Under the pieces are notes generated by a model. The model did not search any database. It had not been told where the DNA came from and was given only the letters and a program-made list of their open reading frames with translations. DNA of 5,299 bases from CAZLLV01 sp964560325 (lineage in GTDB: Bacteria; Acidobacteriota; Thermoanaerobaculia; Multivoradales; DATKCC01): NCBI GenBank assembly GCA_964560325.1, contig CAZLLV010000544.1, positions 1 to 5,299 on the forward strand, in the 5' to 3' direction. This document shows, one piece after another, positions 5,106 to 5,299 of the stretch. The position numbers and the translations under genes are program-made. The first letter of the stretch is position 1. Each line of letters opens with the position of its first letter.

Positions 5106-5299
5106 ATGACTGCTAAAAAGAAGCGGGGGCGGCCGCGGAGCCGGCCTCCGGATCTGGAGCCGTTCACGGCGCACCTGAGCGTCGGTGCCAAGCGGCGCCT
5201 CCTGGCGCTCGCCCAGATCACCGACCGGCCCGCCTACCAGTACATGGAGGAGGCGTTCTGGATGCTCTGGGAGAGCCTGCCGGAGGAGCGGCGCGAGAC
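5106..5299 (+). CDS. Probable ribbon-helix-helix DNA-binding protein (3' end outside window)
   Basis: ATG at 5106 opens a frame that stays open for 64 codons to the window end. Residues 1-14 (MTAKKKRGRPRSRP) are strongly basic, with an AT-hook-like RGRP. Residues 18-35 (EPFTAHLSVGAKRRLLAL) look like the beta-strand and first helix of a CopG/Arc-type ribbon-helix-helix fold. TDRPAYQYMEEAFWMLWESL (39-58) fits the turn and second helix. Such proteins bind DNA as dimers through the N-terminal strand, often repressing their own promoter or acting as antitoxins or plasmid/chromosome regulators. Codon use is GC-rich after a more AT-rich first few codons. The promoter places the transcript start at or next to the ATG. 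The fold assignment is by pattern; no exact family name is justified, and the partner gene, if any, is beyond the window. Confidence 0.7.
   Translation, partial: MTAKKKRGRPRSRPPDLEPFTAHLSVGAKRRLLALAQITDRPAYQYMEEAFWMLWESLPEERRE

Noticed and set aside
4633..5109. + strand open frame of 158 codons whose stop overlaps the ATG at 5106 as ATGA
   Set aside because: ATGA overlap suggests an operon, but this frame reads straight through the terminator and the long palindrome and is Arg/Ser/Pro-rich without a domain. The overlap is likely chance.
3483..5174. 563-codon - strand open frame overlapping queD, the epimerase-like gene and the non-coding region
   Set aside because: It is out of frame with two well-supported genes and runs through the terminator and palindrome; its composition is Arg/Ala/Gly-rich noise.

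Overview
The window is very GC-rich, with G or C at nearly every third codon position in the genes. It looks like chromosomal DNA of a high-GC Gram-negative-type bacterium. A lipoprotein sulfatase-family enzyme with a C-terminus ending in ...LEALGYID, next to tightly packed queuosine genes, would fit Acidobacteriota or Myxococcota-like lineages. That placement is an impression of style, not something the sequence proves.

Left part (1-2487, + strand): the last 49 codons of an unidentified gene end at 150. After 22 bases comes a 601-residue secreted, probably lipid-anchored member of the sulfatase / alkaline phosphatase superfamily. Its catalytic-nucleophile position is threonine rather than the usual Cys/Ser. 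An 83-base gap with an 8-bp inverted repeat then leads to a small membrane protein with a long hydrophilic N-terminus and a two-helix hydrophobic hairpin. It ends only 14 bases from the convergent operon.

Middle part (2502-4630, - strand): a compact three-gene operon, transcribed right to left, encodes an extended-SDR NAD(P)-dependent sugar epimerase/dehydratase-like protein, QueD and QueE. The gaps are 4 and 1 bases, and both downstream genes have clear Shine-Dalgarno sequences inside the preceding gene. QueD and QueE catalyse consecutive steps to 7-carboxy-7-deazaguanine, the precursor of preQ0, queuosine and other 7-deazapurines. FolE and QueC are not in view.

Right part (4631-5299): the roughly 475-base non-coding region between the operon and a divergent gene is the most unusual stretch. 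It holds (i) a possible - strand promoter placed for a nearly leaderless operon start, beside a 14-bp perfect palindrome; (ii) a compact foldable segment on the + strand closed by an 11-bp helix and ending in a textbook intrinsic terminator (10-bp stem plus seven T), which looks like an undescribed small RNA or cis-acting RNA; (iii) immediately after it, a 180-bp extended imperfect palindrome with perfect 17-bp ends; (iv) a strong sigma70-type promoter, TTGACA-N17-TATGGT, placed so that transcription should start at the ATG of a ribbon-helix-helix-like DNA-binding protein, which runs off the window end.

No tRNA, rRNA, CRISPR array or recognisable transposase was seen. The RNA and palindrome interpretations rest on hand-checked base complementarity only.
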